Shown here: positions 39,030 to 49,181 of the stretch, piece after piece | Numbering within the stretch: position 1 is the stretch's first letter | How the letters are laid out: each line of letters starts with the position of its first letter | Assembly: GCF_002022685.1 (NCBI RefSeq) | Contig: NZ_CP019789.1 | Coordinates: 1,435,001-1,499,000 of the forward strand | Direction of reading: 5' to 3' | Length of the DNA stretch: 64,000 bases | Source: Bartonella schoenbuchensis R1 | GTDB lineage: Bacteria; Pseudomonadota; Alphaproteobacteria; Rhizobiales; Rhizobiaceae | Translations under genes and position numbers: made by a program | The notes under the pieces: model-generated | The model's input: only the letters and a program-made list of their open reading frames with translations | The model's database searches: none | What the model was told of the DNA's origin: nothing

Positions 39030-40370
39030 TCTACCACCCTTCTCCCCCATAAAGCCCCTTCCAAGCACTCCCCTCTCATTTTCCATCCTTTTCCCCTATA
39101 TCCTTCCCACTCCTTAGCCCCACACCACACCGCAGCCCGCACCCCTTTATCAACCCAGCAAACAATCCTCCCCTCAGCACACCCCGTCCATCACCTGCTC
39201 TCAATCTCTCCCTTTACCACTCGCACACCATTCCCCTCCAGATCCACCTTCTCAAACCAAAGCCCTCGACATCTTCTCCAGCATTTCCCCTATACCAATA
39301 CAACCAGCCTGCTCCCACCAACGCCCTCAAGCCCTCCTCTCCACCACCTACACATCACCCACCTACACAACGCCCCATACCTTCTTCACCCCCACGCTCC
39401 ATATCCTCTCCCTCCCACACACTCTCTCCCCCGCTCCCCCCCATCCTCTTTCCCTAATATCCTTCCCACTTACACTAACCCAACAGAGCCCCCACCACAA
39501 ACTCCCCCCACACCACACCGCAGCCCGCACCTCTCTATCAACCTAGCAAACAATCCTTCCCACCAGCACACCCCACCACCACCTACTCTCAATCTCTCCC
39601 TTTACCACTCGCACACCATTCCCCTCCAAACCCGCCTTCTCAAACCAAAGCCCTCGACATCTTCTCCAGCATTTCCCCTATACCAATACAACCAGCCTGC
39701 TCCCACCACAAACTCCCACACACACTGCAGCCCGCGCCACTCTATCAACCTAGCAAACAATCCTCCCCTCAGCACACCTCAATTCGCTCTCAAGCCCTCT
39801 TCTTCCAACACCCCCTTATCTGCACACCATTTCCCCTCCAGATCCACCTTCGTCAAACTAAAGCCCTCGACATCTTCTCCAGCATTTCCCCTATACCAAT
39901 ACAACCAGCATGCTCCCACCAACGCCCTCAAGCACTCCTCTCCACCTACACATCACCCACCTACACAACGCCCCATACCTTCTCCACCCCCACGCTCCAT
40001 ATCCTCCCTCTTACCCGCATCTCTCCCCCCATCTTCTTCCCTAATATCCCTCCCACGCACACTAACCCAACAGAGCACCCACAACTTATCCCCCACACCA
40101 CATCTGCAGCACGCACCTCTCTATCAACACCCAGCACAAACTTCCCTACCAACGCACCTCACCCACCAGCCTGCTCCCACCAACGCCCTCAAGCACTCCT
40201 CTCCACCCACACAACACCCACCTACACACCCCATACCTTCTCCACCCCCACGCTCCATATCCTCCCCCCCTCACTTGTCCCCAAGCTCTCCTTGCCTTCA
40301 CACCCCACATCAGCCTCCCCTGCTCAACAATACACTCAATACCCTTCCCTTTTTCCTTAATTCTACAGCA
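39030..40370. repeat. G-poor + strand block 7
   Basis: About 1.3 kb with a module of roughly 350-400 bases repeated nearly three times: CTCAAACCAAAGCCCTCGAC + ATCTTCTCCAGCATTTCCCC + TATACCAATACAACCAGC occurs near 39252, 39649 and 39854, and CCCACGCTCCATATCC near 39398, 39997 and 40246. No gene; it separates purK from rpmJ. Confidence 0.85.
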
Positions 40371-40555
40371 AATGCTTAGTTGACAAAACTAAGACACCCT
40401 GCTAGAAATTTATCTTTCTTCTTATTCATTAGCGATGAATGGTGTTATCTCTTTGAGAGAAGCGCGGTGTTTTTTTAAAGCGGTGATGAGAGAAACTATA
40501 TGATGATGCCAAAAGGGTATCATATCATGAGTATGCGTTATAAACGGTGATTATT

Positions 40556-40681
40556 ATGAAAATTAAAAATTCGCTCAAAGCACTCAAAACACGTCACCGC
40601 CACAATCGGTTGGTGCGCCGCAAAGGTCGTATTTACATCCTTAATAAAACCAATCCGCGCTTTAGAGCACGTCAAGGTTAA
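40556..40681 (+). CDS. rpmJ: 50S ribosomal protein L36
   Basis: 41 residues beginning [20 protein letters not shown] and ending [11 protein letters not shown], the long L36 form of alphaproteobacteria lacking the zinc Cys set. Too short for most gene tracks. An upstream GGTGATTATT offers a weak ribosome site. Confidence 0.95.
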   Translation: MKIKNSLKALKTRHRHNRLVRRKGRIYILNKTNPRFRARQG

Positions 40682-40691
40682 TAATGGTGTG

Positions 40692-40723
40692 GCCTGCTGT
40701 TTTTTGCAGGCACTTTGCTTTTT
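40692..40723 (+). terminator. Probable intrinsic terminator after rpmJ
   Basis: GCCTGC-TGTTTTTT-GCAGGC lies about 10 bases after the rpmJ stop, followed by a T-rich but interrupted tail (ACTTTGCTTTTT). Moderate quality. Confidence 0.55.
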
Positions 40724-40763
40724 GAAGGCTCTCAAAGCTTTTTCTTATAACATATCTTTTTTG

Positions 40764-41777
40764 ATGACACATTTTTTCCCTCTGTATTTCAAGACTTTGA
40801 AAAAACAGATATTTATTTCAGTCTGTGTCAGCACTCTTTTTTTGCTTTCTCACGGTAATGGATATATCCCTCCATTCGCATTCGCCTCATCCACTCCTGT
40901 CTCATCCACTCCTGCCTCATCTTCACCCACAACCTCACCCTCCTTGCCAATTATAACTTCACCCCCATCTTCTCTCAGTGCGTCCTCTCTCTCATCATCT
41001 CTATCCACTCCACCTCTACCCGCACTATCTCTACTCACTCCATCTCTACTCACTGCGTTTTCACCGCCACCGCCTTCACTTTCGCATTCTTCATTTTCAC
41101 CTACTCCACTTGTTTCTGCTGCATCTTCCCCATCTTCACCATTTGAAGAACCTTCCCCACAATCGCTCCTACCGTTGGATGATCTCATCCCGGATCAACC
41201 GTCAACAACACCTCATGAACCAGATGCGGGCGCAACTCTTTTAGAAGATCAAGAATCGCCACACCACGGCCACGCTCATCAAACCAAACAGCGTAAAGAA
41301 AAAGAGATTGTGCGTTTACTGAAAAAATTAAAATACTGTGCCAATGCAAAGGAAGCTAAAACTATAAGTCAGCAAATTCAACGGTTATGGTCGCAATCTG
41401 GCAGCGAAACCATTGATCTTTTGATGACATGGGCTGAACAAGGCATTAGCGCAGAAAATTATGGCCTTGCCTTAGATTATCTTGACACAGCAATTGCACT
41501 TTCTCCCACCTATGCTGAAGCCTGGAGCAGACGTGCATGGATACACATCCAATTAAGCGACTTCAAACTCGCAATGCTAGACCTTCATCACGCCCTTCAA
41601 CTTGAACCTCGCAATTATATTGCATTTTTTGAGCTTGGAATCGTCATGGAAGCAACAGAAAGGCCAGACCTTGCCATCAAAGCTTACGAAACAGCTTTAA
41701 CATTTTACCCACAAATGCAACAAGTCCAAAACCGTATCGACACGCTTTTAAGCAAAGATTTTGATCAAAATATTTGA
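40764..41777 (+). CDS. Exported TPR protein with Ser/Pro low-complexity insert
   Basis: 337 residues from MTHFFPLYF (an upstream ATG at 40689 would overlap the rpmJ terminator). A signal peptide runs to about residue 40 (VCVSTLFLLSHGNGYIPPFAFA). Residues about 42-145 are almost only Ser, Pro, Thr, Leu, encoded by G-poor DNA like the intergenic blocks. The C-terminal half has at least two TPR units: NYGLALDYLDTAIALSPTYAEAWSRRAWIH, then FKLAMLDLHHALQLEPRNYIAFFELGIV and a third. A periplasmic scaffold role is likely. Similar TPR genes follow rpmJ in related species, but the insert appears to be a local expansion. Confidence 0.8.
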   Translation: MTHFFPLYFKTLKKQIFISVCVSTLFLLSHGNGYIPPFAFASSTPVSSTPASSSPTTSPSLPIITSPPSSLSASSLSSSLSTPPLPALSLLTPSLLTAFSPPPPSLSHSSFSPTPLVSAASSPSSPFEEPSPQSLLPLDDLIPDQPSTTPHEPDAGATLLEDQESPHHGHAHQTKQRKEKEIVRLLKKLKYCANAKEAKTISQQIQRLWSQSGSETIDLLMTWAEQGISAENYGLALDYLDTAIALSPTYAEAWSRRAWIHIQLSDFKLAMLDLHHALQLEPRNYIAFFELGIVMEATERPDLAIKAYETALTFYPQMQQVQNRIDTLLSKDFDQNI

Positions 41778-41842
41778 GCCATTTTAAAAATCATAAAGTA
41801 ATTTTTTTCTAGTAGAAATCATTAAACTACCTTATAATAAGA

Positions 41843-42005
41843 GGTGGTGTTCTGCGCTTCTCGATAGGAAATAACATATTCCTGAGACCTTATTGATTCC
41901 CAAGGGAGCTGTCCCTGAAAAGGCTCGTGGGCTTTTTCACACGGCACCCACCTAGTAGCCTAGGTCCTCGGAATCAAACTTTTCCATCGGTCGTTGCGGT
42001 TCACC
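41843..42005 (+). ncRNA. ssrS: 6S RNA (ssrS), alphaproteobacterial type
   Basis: A TATAAT box at 41833-41838 precedes a segment with the 6S layout. A closing stem pairs GGTG near 41844 with CACC near 42002. An internal stem pairs TTGATTCC (41893-41900) with GGAATCAA (41970-41977). A GC-rich terminal arm is AAGGGAGC-TGTCCCTG with GGCTCGTGGG-C. 6S RNA mimics an open promoter and binds RNA polymerase. In alphaproteobacteria it lies just ahead of fthC; here a G-poor block of 1.3 kb intervenes. Ends are approximate. Confidence 0.75.
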
Positions 42006-42009
42006 ATTT

Positions 42010-43330
42010 TCCTTTCCACTCAGGCTATCTTCTCTCCCCCCCTAGCCATCTTCCTTTCCCTCTAGCTACCTTTCCCCCTCCAGCATTCCTCCACACCAAC
42101 ACATCCATCCTTCCAACCCCCCCAGCACCCCCACCCCCCTAATACCTTTACACCAGCCTCCTATACAACCGGTGTAATCAACTTGGTTTCCACAAACTCT
42201 TGGCCCTCTCCCACGCATCTTCACACCTCCACCAACGTAGCTCACCTTCCTCCCCAAAACACTCCCAAATCACCTTTAGAAAAGCACCCCACAACACCCA
42301 ACATTTCCTTTCCAAACATCCCCTTCACCTTACAACGCCTTCTCCTCACACCACGTACACACTCATCCCTCTCCCCATCACCAACAACTCTCTCCACCTC
42401 TCCTCCCAAACATTCTTCCACAACACGAACGAACGCCGTCCCCATTCACCCAGAGCATTCACCGCACACCTCTAGTTTCAACTCCTCATCCACAATGCCC
42501 TCCCCACAACCTTGCCCTCACCCCTCCACCAGCATAGCCTATTTTTCTCCCAAAACATTCCCTCAAGCTCTCTTTTCCAAAATCTCCCTCACCCTTGAGA
42601 GAAAGTCCCCACATACAGCACACAAAATGCACGCTCTCTCTTCTCCCCTTCACACAACGCACCTCTCCCTTTTTACTCAACACCTTTTCCTCACAAGCCA
42701 CAAACTCTTGGCCTTCTCTCACACATCTTCACCCCTCCACCAGATTCACCACCTCACACAACACACAATCCTTACGCTTCCCCCACTCGCACCAGCCTCG
42801 CACTACACCCACAACCTACACCTTTTCTACCAATGCGAACCTTAATTTCCCCAACTCATCCCTCTCCCCATCACCAACAACTCTCTCCCACCTCTCCTCC
42901 CAAACATTCTTCCACAACACGAACGAACGCCGTCCCCATCACCCAGAGCATTCACCGCACACCTCTAGTTTCAACTCCTCACCCACATGCCCTCCCCACA
43001 ATCTTGCCCTCACCCCTCCACCAGCATAGCCTATTTTTCTCCCAAAACATTCCCTCAAGCTCTCTTTTCCAAAACCTCCCCTTCGCATCAACCTCACCCC
43101 ACAATCTTGCCCCCCTCCTTGCTCGCACCAGCACCAGCCTCGCCCATCCCCCACAAAACCTCCAACACACCAATGTTAAGCCAACATCCCCTCAGACAAG
43201 CACACTTAAACCTCCCCTTAAGAGCCCACACCCTAAGAACCCACACCCACTCTTCCTTTTACACATCTGTCTTCGTAACACCTTCCTTTTACCCAGCCTT
43301 TCTTTTATACTGATTGAAATAACCAGCTCG
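42010..43330. repeat. G-poor + strand block 8 with 493-bp duplication
   Basis: The sequence from 42361 (ACTCATCCCTCTCCCCATCA) recurs from 42854 for about 215 bases, including CACAACACGAACGAACGCCG and CACACCTCTAGTTTCAACTC. It separates 6S RNA from fthC. Open frames on either strand are not supported. Confidence 0.85.
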
Positions 43331-43396
43331 TCCCCACCCAAAACATTTTTCAAATGTGATTGCTTTTTATTGATTGAAGAGATAACAAACTGAACA

Positions 43397-44005
43397 ATGC
43401 CCACAACCTCCCAACGTTTGCAATCCATTTCGTCTGAGAGATCACGTTTGCGTGCTCTTGGCATATCGCAGCGTAACGCCCTTTGTGCACATGAGCGCAC
43501 CGCCTTTTCGCATCGTGCCTGTTCCCACATCGCACATTATCTTGAACAAATGATTGGGGATTGTTCACATACAATTCTTGCCGGCTATTGGCCAATCCAC
43601 TCAGAAATAGACCCACGCCCTTTGTTCGATTTTGTCTCATCACGTGGTGAGCATGTAGCACTGCCCGCTGTTATTGATGAAACAACAATGGTTTTTCGAA
43701 CATTTGCATCAACAACACAGCTAGAGCTAATGCGGTTTAACACATTTGGCCCCAGCGAAAACAATGCAGTTGTCGCCCCCACCGTGATCATTGTGCCGCT
43801 TTGCGCGTTTGACAACCAGTGCCACCGCCTTGGTTATGGTGCAGGCTACTATGATCGCGCCATTGAGCATCTTCAAAAACATGGGCACCGTGCACACTTA
43901 TGGGGCTTAAGCTTCTCATGTCAGGAAGTGGAGTCTATCCCTGAAAGAAAGCATGACCTTGTTTTACAGAAAATTTTCACAGAAAAGGGTTTTATAGAAC
44001 GCTAA
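43397..44005 (+). CDS. fthC: 5-formyltetrahydrofolate cyclo-ligase
   Basis: 202 residues; uses ATP to convert 5-formyl-THF to 5,10-methenyl-THF, salvaging folate. Family signatures: ILAGYWPIHSEIDPRPLFDF, VALPAVIDETTMVFRTF and IIVPLCAFDNQCHRLGYGAGYYDR (the C-terminal substrate/ATP loop). Its position after 6S RNA is conserved across alphaproteobacteria. Confidence 0.94.
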   Translation: MPTTSQRLQSISSERSRLRALGISQRNALCAHERTAFSHRACSHIAHYLEQMIGDCSHTILAGYWPIHSEIDPRPLFDFVSSRGEHVALPAVIDETTMVFRTFASTTQLELMRFNTFGPSENNAVVAPTVIIVPLCAFDNQCHRLGYGAGYYDRAIEHLQKHGHRAHLWGLSFSCQEVESIPERKHDLVLQKIFTEKGFIER

Positions 44006-44023
44006 ATTATGCTTAAAACCCTT

Positions 44024-44872
44024 ATGCGATTTTTATTTTTAGGAGACATTGTGGGGGAAATAGGCTGCTCCACTGTTTGTCACACACTTCCCCAACTCAT
44101 TGAACATTGGCAACTTGACTGTGTTGTTGTAAATGGTGAAAACGCTTCTCATGACTTTGGCATCACGCAAGATGTATATCAAAACCTCTTAGCAGCAGGC
44201 GTTGACGTTGTCACCACAGGCAATCACGCTTTTCACCATAAAGAAACTTTGAAATTTGCCACTTATAGTGAGCGTTTTTTACGTCCTGCCAATTTTATCC
44301 AAGGCACCCCTGGTAGAGGCTCTTGTTTCATAACAGCAAAAAATGGAGCGCAAGTTCTCGTCGCCAATGTTTTAGGAGGCGTCTTTATGCCGTGTACCAC
44401 CGATGACCCATTTGAAGCAGCTGAAAAGATTGTTTCCGCCTGCCCTTTGCGTGAACAGGCAGACGCTATTATCTTTGACTTTCATGCAGAAGCCACAAGT
44501 GAAAAGCAATGTTTTGGCCATTTTCTTGACGGTCGCGTTAGCGTCATCGTAGGAACCCATACACATATCCCCACAGCTGATGCACAGATTTTAGAAGGAG
44601 GCAGCGCTTATTTATCAGACGCAGGAATGTGCGGAAATTACAATTCCTCTCTTGGTATGGATAAGGAAGAGCCTTTATACCGTTTTCTTTATAAGAAAAA
44701 ACGGGGTCGTTATGAACCCGCGCAAGGCCCAGTAACACTTTGTGGATTTGCCGTTGAACTCTCAGATCGCACAGGCCTTGCCCAACATGTTTCAGCCATA
44801 CGCTTAGGCCCCCGTTTAAAGAATGAGGTTCCAGATTTCTGGGAAGCGCTCCCCGAAAATTTTCAGCTGTAA
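44024..44872 (+). CDS. YmdB/TIGR00282-family metallophosphoesterase
   Basis: 282 residues from MRFLFLGDIVG (an ATG five codons earlier is also in frame). Calcineurin-like metal ligands are visible: FLGDIVGEIG, VNGENASHDFGIT, TTGNHAFHHKE, IIFDFHAEATSEK and VGTHTHIPTAD. Members hydrolyse 2',3'-cyclic nucleotides; the physiological role here is unknown. It follows fthC with 18 bases between, so they form an operon. Confidence 0.93.
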   Translation: MRFLFLGDIVGEIGCSTVCHTLPQLIEHWQLDCVVVNGENASHDFGITQDVYQNLLAAGVDVVTTGNHAFHHKETLKFATYSERFLRPANFIQGTPGRGSCFITAKNGAQVLVANVLGGVFMPCTTDDPFEAAEKIVSACPLREQADAIIFDFHAEATSEKQCFGHFLDGRVSVIVGTHTHIPTADAQILEGGSAYLSDAGMCGNYNSSLGMDKEEPLYRFLYKKKRGRYEPAQGPVTLCGFAVELSDRTGLAQHVSAIRLGPRLKNEVPDFWEALPENFQL

Positions 44873-45560
44873 GACCACACTTCTCCCAAGCTCCTCTCTA
44901 GCTTCTCCCAACCCTCCTATTCACCTCATCCCCAATTCATCCCTCACCTCTCTCTCCCACACGGCCTTTCAAACCTGCTCCTCTCCCACACTCACGCCCC
45001 CTCCTTTCCTGAACTTAAAACCCCTCACTCCCTTTCTCCCCAACTCATGCAACCTCCCACACTCACGCCCCCGCCAGATTCATCCTCAAAACACGCTTCC
45101 CCATACCCCGCACTTCTCCCTCGCTCACACGAACCTTGCACTCTGCCCCTGCCCCTTCATACCTTTAAACTTAAACGCCTCCAACACCAACCAATCTTCC
45201 CCTCAAAAGCCACCCAACATCCATCCACTCAAACCCCTAGCCAGCTCTCTCCAGCATCCTATTCACCTCATCCCCAATTCATCCCTCACCTCTCTCTCCC
45301 ACACGGCCTCTTAAACCTGTTCCTCTCCCACACTCACGCCCCCTCCTTTCCTGAACTTAAAACCCCTCACTCCCTCTCTCTCCCACACGGCCTCTCAAAC
45401 CTGCTCCTCTCCCACACTCATGCCCCCGCCAGATTCATCCTCAAAACACGGTTCCCCATACCCCGCACTTCTTCCTCGCTCGCACGAGCCTTGCACCCTT
45501 GCCTTTCATGCTTTTAAAAAATATCCCTCAAAGAGGGGCCCCATTAAAGAAAAAATCCCC
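44873..45560. repeat. G-poor + strand block 9 with 342-bp duplication
   Basis: CCTATTCACCTCATCCCCAA at 44916 recurs at 45258, followed both times by TTCATCCCTCACCTCTCTCT and CTTTCCTGAACTTAAAACCC. CCCCCGCCAGATTCATCCTC occurs at 45068 and 45423. No gene. Confidence 0.85.
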
Positions 45561-45588
45561 TCAAAGAACGCCCTAAAGAGAGCATTAC

Positions 45589-46884
45589 TCAAGCCGTTAT
45601 ACGTTGAATATTGGCCCCACAATTGGACAATTTCTCTTCCAACCGTTCAAACCCACGATCAAGATGATAAACACGGCCTACAATTGTCTCTCCTTGTGCA
45701 GCAAGTGCAGCAATAACAAGAGAAACAGAAGCACGTAGATCTGTAGCCATCACTGGTGCCCCTTGCAAATGATTGGTTCCATGAATAATGGCTGTGTTTC
45801 CATCAAGCGTAATCTGCGCACCCAACCGTACCAATTCTTGCACATGCATGAACCGATTTTCAAAAACGGTTTCAGTAATCCTCGCACACCCTTGAGCACA
45901 CACCATCAAGGCCATAAATTGTGCTTGAAGATCGGTTGGGAAAGCAGGAAAAGGGGCAGTTGTAATATCAACTGGCGTAATCTTTGTTTGTGTATGATCG
46001 CGGGTAACTTCAAGACCATCTGGTTTGTGTTCAATAGTAAGCCCCGCCTTTTGCAACACTTCAAGCACTTCAATAAGATGATCAGGGTTTGCATGTTTCA
46101 ACAACACTTGTCCACCGGTCATTGCCACAGCCATTGCATAGGTTCCTGCCTCGATTCGATCAGCAATCACACCAACCCGTGCACCGTGCAATTTTTCAAC
46201 CCCATGGATTGTAAGGGTTGAGGTCCCTTCCCCGGTGATATTAGCCCCCATCGCTTTGAGTGCTTGAATAAGGTTTGTCACTTCAGGTTCACAAGCTGCA
46301 TTTTTAAGAACAGTTGTGCCCTGTGCCAGGGTAGCAGCCATCAGCATAATATGCGTTCCCCCAACAGTGATTTTAGGGAATTGATATTGCGCCCCTTTTA
46401 ATCCCTGGGGTGCTGTGGCATGAACATATCCCTTTTCAATGGTGATCTGTGCGCCTAAACATTTGAGCCCATCGAGAACAAAATCAACCGGCCTTGTTCC
46501 AATAGCACATCCCCCAGGCAATGAAACATTTGCTTCCCGGCACCGTGCCAGCAAAGGCCCAATAACCCAAAAGCTTGCACGCATTTTTGTCACAAGTTCA
46601 TAAGGAGCACGCGTTGATGTGATTGTTTTTGCGGTAAAATGGATTGTTCTTGAATCGGCACAATCTTTATGAACTTTGCGTCCTTCAACAGCATAACCGA
46701 CACCATGATTATTCAAAATTCGGATCAAAAGCTCAACATCGCTCAAATGAGGAATATTGTCTAAAATCAATGTCTCCTCGGTAAGCAATGCTGCAATCAT
46801 CAAAGGCAAAGCAGCATTTTTAGCGCCCGAAATAGGAATAACCCCCTGGAGTGTATTTCCTCCAATAATTTTAATCGAATCCAT
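45589..46884 (-). CDS. murA: UDP-N-acetylglucosamine 1-carboxyvinyltransferase
   Basis: 431 residues; first committed step of peptidoglycan synthesis, adding enolpyruvate to UDP-GlcNAc. Signatures: IIGGNTLQGVIPISGAKNAALPLMIAALL, MRASFWVIGPLLAR, SLPGGCAIGTRPVDFVLDGL with the catalytic Cys (fosfomycin target) and FPTDLQAQFMALM. Complete, no frame damage. The nearest gene upstream in transcription is a small basic protein. Confidence 0.97.
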   Translation of the reverse strand: MDSIKIIGGNTLQGVIPISGAKNAALPLMIAALLTEETLILDNIPHLSDVELLIRILNNHGVGYAVEGRKVHKDCADSRTIHFTAKTITSTRAPYELVTKMRASFWVIGPLLARCREANVSLPGGCAIGTRPVDFVLDGLKCLGAQITIEKGYVHATAPQGLKGAQYQFPKITVGGTHIMLMAATLAQGTTVLKNAACEPEVTNLIQALKAMGANITGEGTSTLTIHGVEKLHGARVGVIADRIEAGTYAMAVAMTGGQVLLKHANPDHLIEVLEVLQKAGLTIEHKPDGLEVTRDHTQTKITPVDITTAPFPAFPTDLQAQFMALMVCAQGCARITETVFENRFMHVQELVRLGAQITLDGNTAIIHGTNHLQGAPVMATDLRASVSLVIAALAAQGETIVGRVYHLDRGFERLEEKLSNCGANIQRITA

Positions 46885-47085
46885 CGTATTTGTACTCTAT
46901 CCTATTGTTATCTTACTCTACCTTACTGTCTATTCTACTCTACCTTATCCTGTCATATATTCTATCTTTTTGAGATCTCTTTTCACAATAATGTCATTTT
47001 TGGGGCAGTGATTCTTTGCTCATGGTTTAGCACTCATTCATTAAAACCACACTGGTGTATGGTGTAAACAATGGCGTCACACTTT
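46885..47085. other. Spacer with TACTCTACCTTA repeats upstream of murA
   Basis: 46889-46965 is a chain of TACTCTA-C/T-CTTA variants, T/C/A only, directly before the murA start. It resembles the TATTCCACTCTATT tract upstream of clpB. Confidence 0.5.
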
Positions 47086-47271
47086 TTAAACCACGCGTTC
47101 TTTTTCGCAAACTGAAAATTCTTTTGTACACTCTTCTTGCGAGCGTTTTCGACTTTGTTCTTTTCGTCGTCTCAGATTGTCGCGCAATTGCTTTGTCAGC
47201 CTTTGCTCACGTTGTTTTTTCTTATCATTTTGGGCATCTTTTGTTTGTGTATTCTGGTTTTGATGTGTCAT
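47086..47271 (-). CDS. Small basic conserved protein
   Basis: 61 residues, Lys/Arg/Gln-rich (KKKQREQRLTKQLRDNLRRRKEQSRKRS). A comparable short basic protein is found beside murA-region genes in many Hyphomicrobiales; its function is unknown. The last 12 residues (CTKEFSVCEKERVV) are less typical and could lie beyond a shifted end. It probably shares transcription with murA. Confidence 0.65.
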   Translation of the reverse strand: MTHQNQNTQTKDAQNDKKKQREQRLTKQLRDNLRRRKEQSRKRSQEECTKEFSVCEKERVV

Positions 47272-47495
47272 AGCAATAACTTTTACAACCCTTGCAATAA
47301 CTCTTATAGCCCTTTAGCTTTCACAAGCTTTTTGCTTTTATAACCTTTTGGAAGAATAATATATTTTAAGTCAAGAATTTCTTTTAAAAAACGTCTACGT
47401 CATGCCATAAGAAGCGTTTTCTTGCAAGAAGAGATAAATGCTCTCTTGCCTATTTTATAACAATATGGCACAAGGCAGCGCAAAGACTGACAAGT

Positions 47496-47570
<75 letters not shown>

Positions 47571-47840
47571 TTCCACCAGCCTCTTTTCTCCCCCACCGGC
47601 ACAACCCAATCTTCCCACCCCCTCAACCTTTTCTCTACCAACGCAATCTGCCCGCCCACTCCCCTTTCCACACTCTTTCTAAACATCCCCCCCATACCCA
47701 ATCATCACCCTCAAACGCCACCCAACACCCATCCCCTCAATCTCACCTCTTACACTCAAACCCTCAACCTCTCCCCCTCTCCTCCTTGGCACACTTTTAA
47801 GCAACCACCTCCCACTACCGACACAGCTAAACCTTTCCAG
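47571..47840. repeat. G-poor + strand block 10
   Basis: About 270 bases of C/T/A-rich sequence between the tRNA and the exonuclease gene. No internal duplication seen and no gene supported. No repeat of the tRNA 3' end (possible att site) was found at the other side of the module. Confidence 0.65.
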
Positions 47841-47849
47841 ATCCACCTT

Positions 47850-48512
47850 TTAACGCATCTCTCTAGGCCCGTTTCCTCGCACTATTGTGAAGAACCCCCT
47901 GTCGGCTTGTTGAATTTTATGCACCATATTTTCCAAAGCATCATTAAAACGATCAATTTCAGCTTCAAGCCTACGAATATAAGGTTCATCGCGATAAGCA
48001 CGTTTAATTAAAGGCGGCATATCAGGCCAATAAAGCATCAAATCCACCCATTCACGTTGAGCAATCCATAACCCTCCCTGGCATTGTGCCTTATGCTCAA
48101 CAGGAAATATATTTTGATAAAAATGAGGGATCAAAATTTCAGGTTTTTTCGTTTTAATTTCCAACAAACCATTTTCCCCAATAAAAGCATCGGGCGAAAA
48201 ACCTTTCTTGCGATCATCAGCTAAAACAAAACCAATACATTCAGGCTCTGTCTGCGTAAACATCCCATATAGCTGGCGCGCACTTGGTTCCAACTGTGTA
48301 CCACGTCGCATAGATGGTGTTGTCCCCTCTTCTACAGATTTTCCTGTGATTCTTTCTCCAGCAAGTTTCATCATCACACAGTGATATTTCTGTGTTTTTT
48401 GTCCATCTCTTTTGCGCGCCATAACCATCTCAAACAAAGAAGCTGTAATCAAACCATTGCGCACCTGGCGCCATTCATCTGTTCCTTGAACACAATCAAT
48501 AATAATTGGCAT
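47850..48512 (-). CDS. YqaJ/lambda-exonuclease-family phage nuclease
   Basis: 220 residues of the YqaJ viral recombinase family (5'-3' exonuclease used in phage recombination). Motifs: GTDEWRQVRNGLITASLF, RRGTQLEPSARQLY, GFSPDAFIGENGLLEIKTKKPE (metal-binding Asp, Glu and the ExK), and HKAQCQGGLWIAQREWVDLMLYWP. It would act with a single-strand annealing protein, which I do not find in the window. Distal gene of the left-facing early operon, after a terminator. Confidence 0.9.
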   Translation of the reverse strand: MPIIIDCVQGTDEWRQVRNGLITASLFEMVMARKRDGQKTQKYHCVMMKLAGERITGKSVEEGTTPSMRRGTQLEPSARQLYGMFTQTEPECIGFVLADDRKKGFSPDAFIGENGLLEIKTKKPEILIPHFYQNIFPVEHKAQCQGGLWIAQREWVDLMLYWPDMPPLIKRAYRDEPYIRRLEAEIDRFNDALENMVHKIQQADRGFFTIVRGNGPREMR

Positions 48513-48539
48513 TGTCTCTCCATCTCCCTTTCTTTATTC

Positions 48540-49120
48540 TCTATTCTCTTCCCACACCCCCGGGCCATCCCCCACAGCCACCATCACACTTCACCTAATC
48601 CTCCCACCAGCACCACCTTCAAACAACCACCCCACCACCGTGGCAAACCCAACCTGGCTCTCATCTTCCTTCACCACGGCACAGAACACTCACCCCCAAA
48701 CGCCACCCTCTTTTCACCAACACAATCCACATACCCCTTTCTCCATTCACACCAGCCTCATCCTCCACATCATATGCTCTTTTAAAAACCCCCTCGAAGA
48801 GAGCCCTCCCAAACCCACCTCTCACACTAATGCCCCAGCCAGCCATCCTCCCACAGCCACCATCACACTTCACCTAATCCTCCCACCAACACCACCTTCA
48901 AACAATCACCCCACCACCGCGGCAAACCCAACCTGGCTCTCATCTTCCTCCACCAATGCACAGGGCCCTCACCCCCAAACGCCACCCTCTTCTCACCAAC
49001 ACAATCCACATACCCCTTTCTCCACTCGCACCAGCCTCAACACCCCACACCATACGCTCTTTTAAAAACCCTCTCGAACAGGACCCTCCCAAACACGGCC
49101 CCTTATAAAAACCCCCATAC
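48540..49120. repeat. G-poor + strand block 11 with 279-bp tandem duplication
   Basis: CACAGCCACCATCACACTTC at about 48573 recurs at about 48852. Both units run through CACCTTCAAACAA, CAACCTGGCTCTCATCTTCC, CCCCCAAACGCCACCCTCTT and CACAATCCACATACCCCTTT, and end in CGCTCTTTTAAAAACC-like words with CTCGAA. About 88-90% alike by eye. No gene. Confidence 0.88.
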
Positions 49121-49123
49121 ATA

Positions 49124-49168
49124 AAAATCCCCCCTCTTTATAAGAAAATCTCCCTTAAGAGAGGGGGG
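49124..49168 (-). terminator. Intrinsic terminator of the left-facing early operon
   Basis: On the minus strand CCCCCCTCTCTT and AAAGAGGGGGG form a long stem around AAGGGAGATTTTCTTAT, followed by ATTTTTAT. It lies just after the 49182-49370 gene, so the exonuclease gene beyond it needs read-through or antitermination. Confidence 0.75.
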
Positions 49169-49181
49169 TAAAACAATCAAC

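Noticed and set aside
42183..43393. Open frames of 144-220 codons on both strands
   Set aside because: Same G-poor artefact, made of duplicated block sequence; no start signals, no domains.
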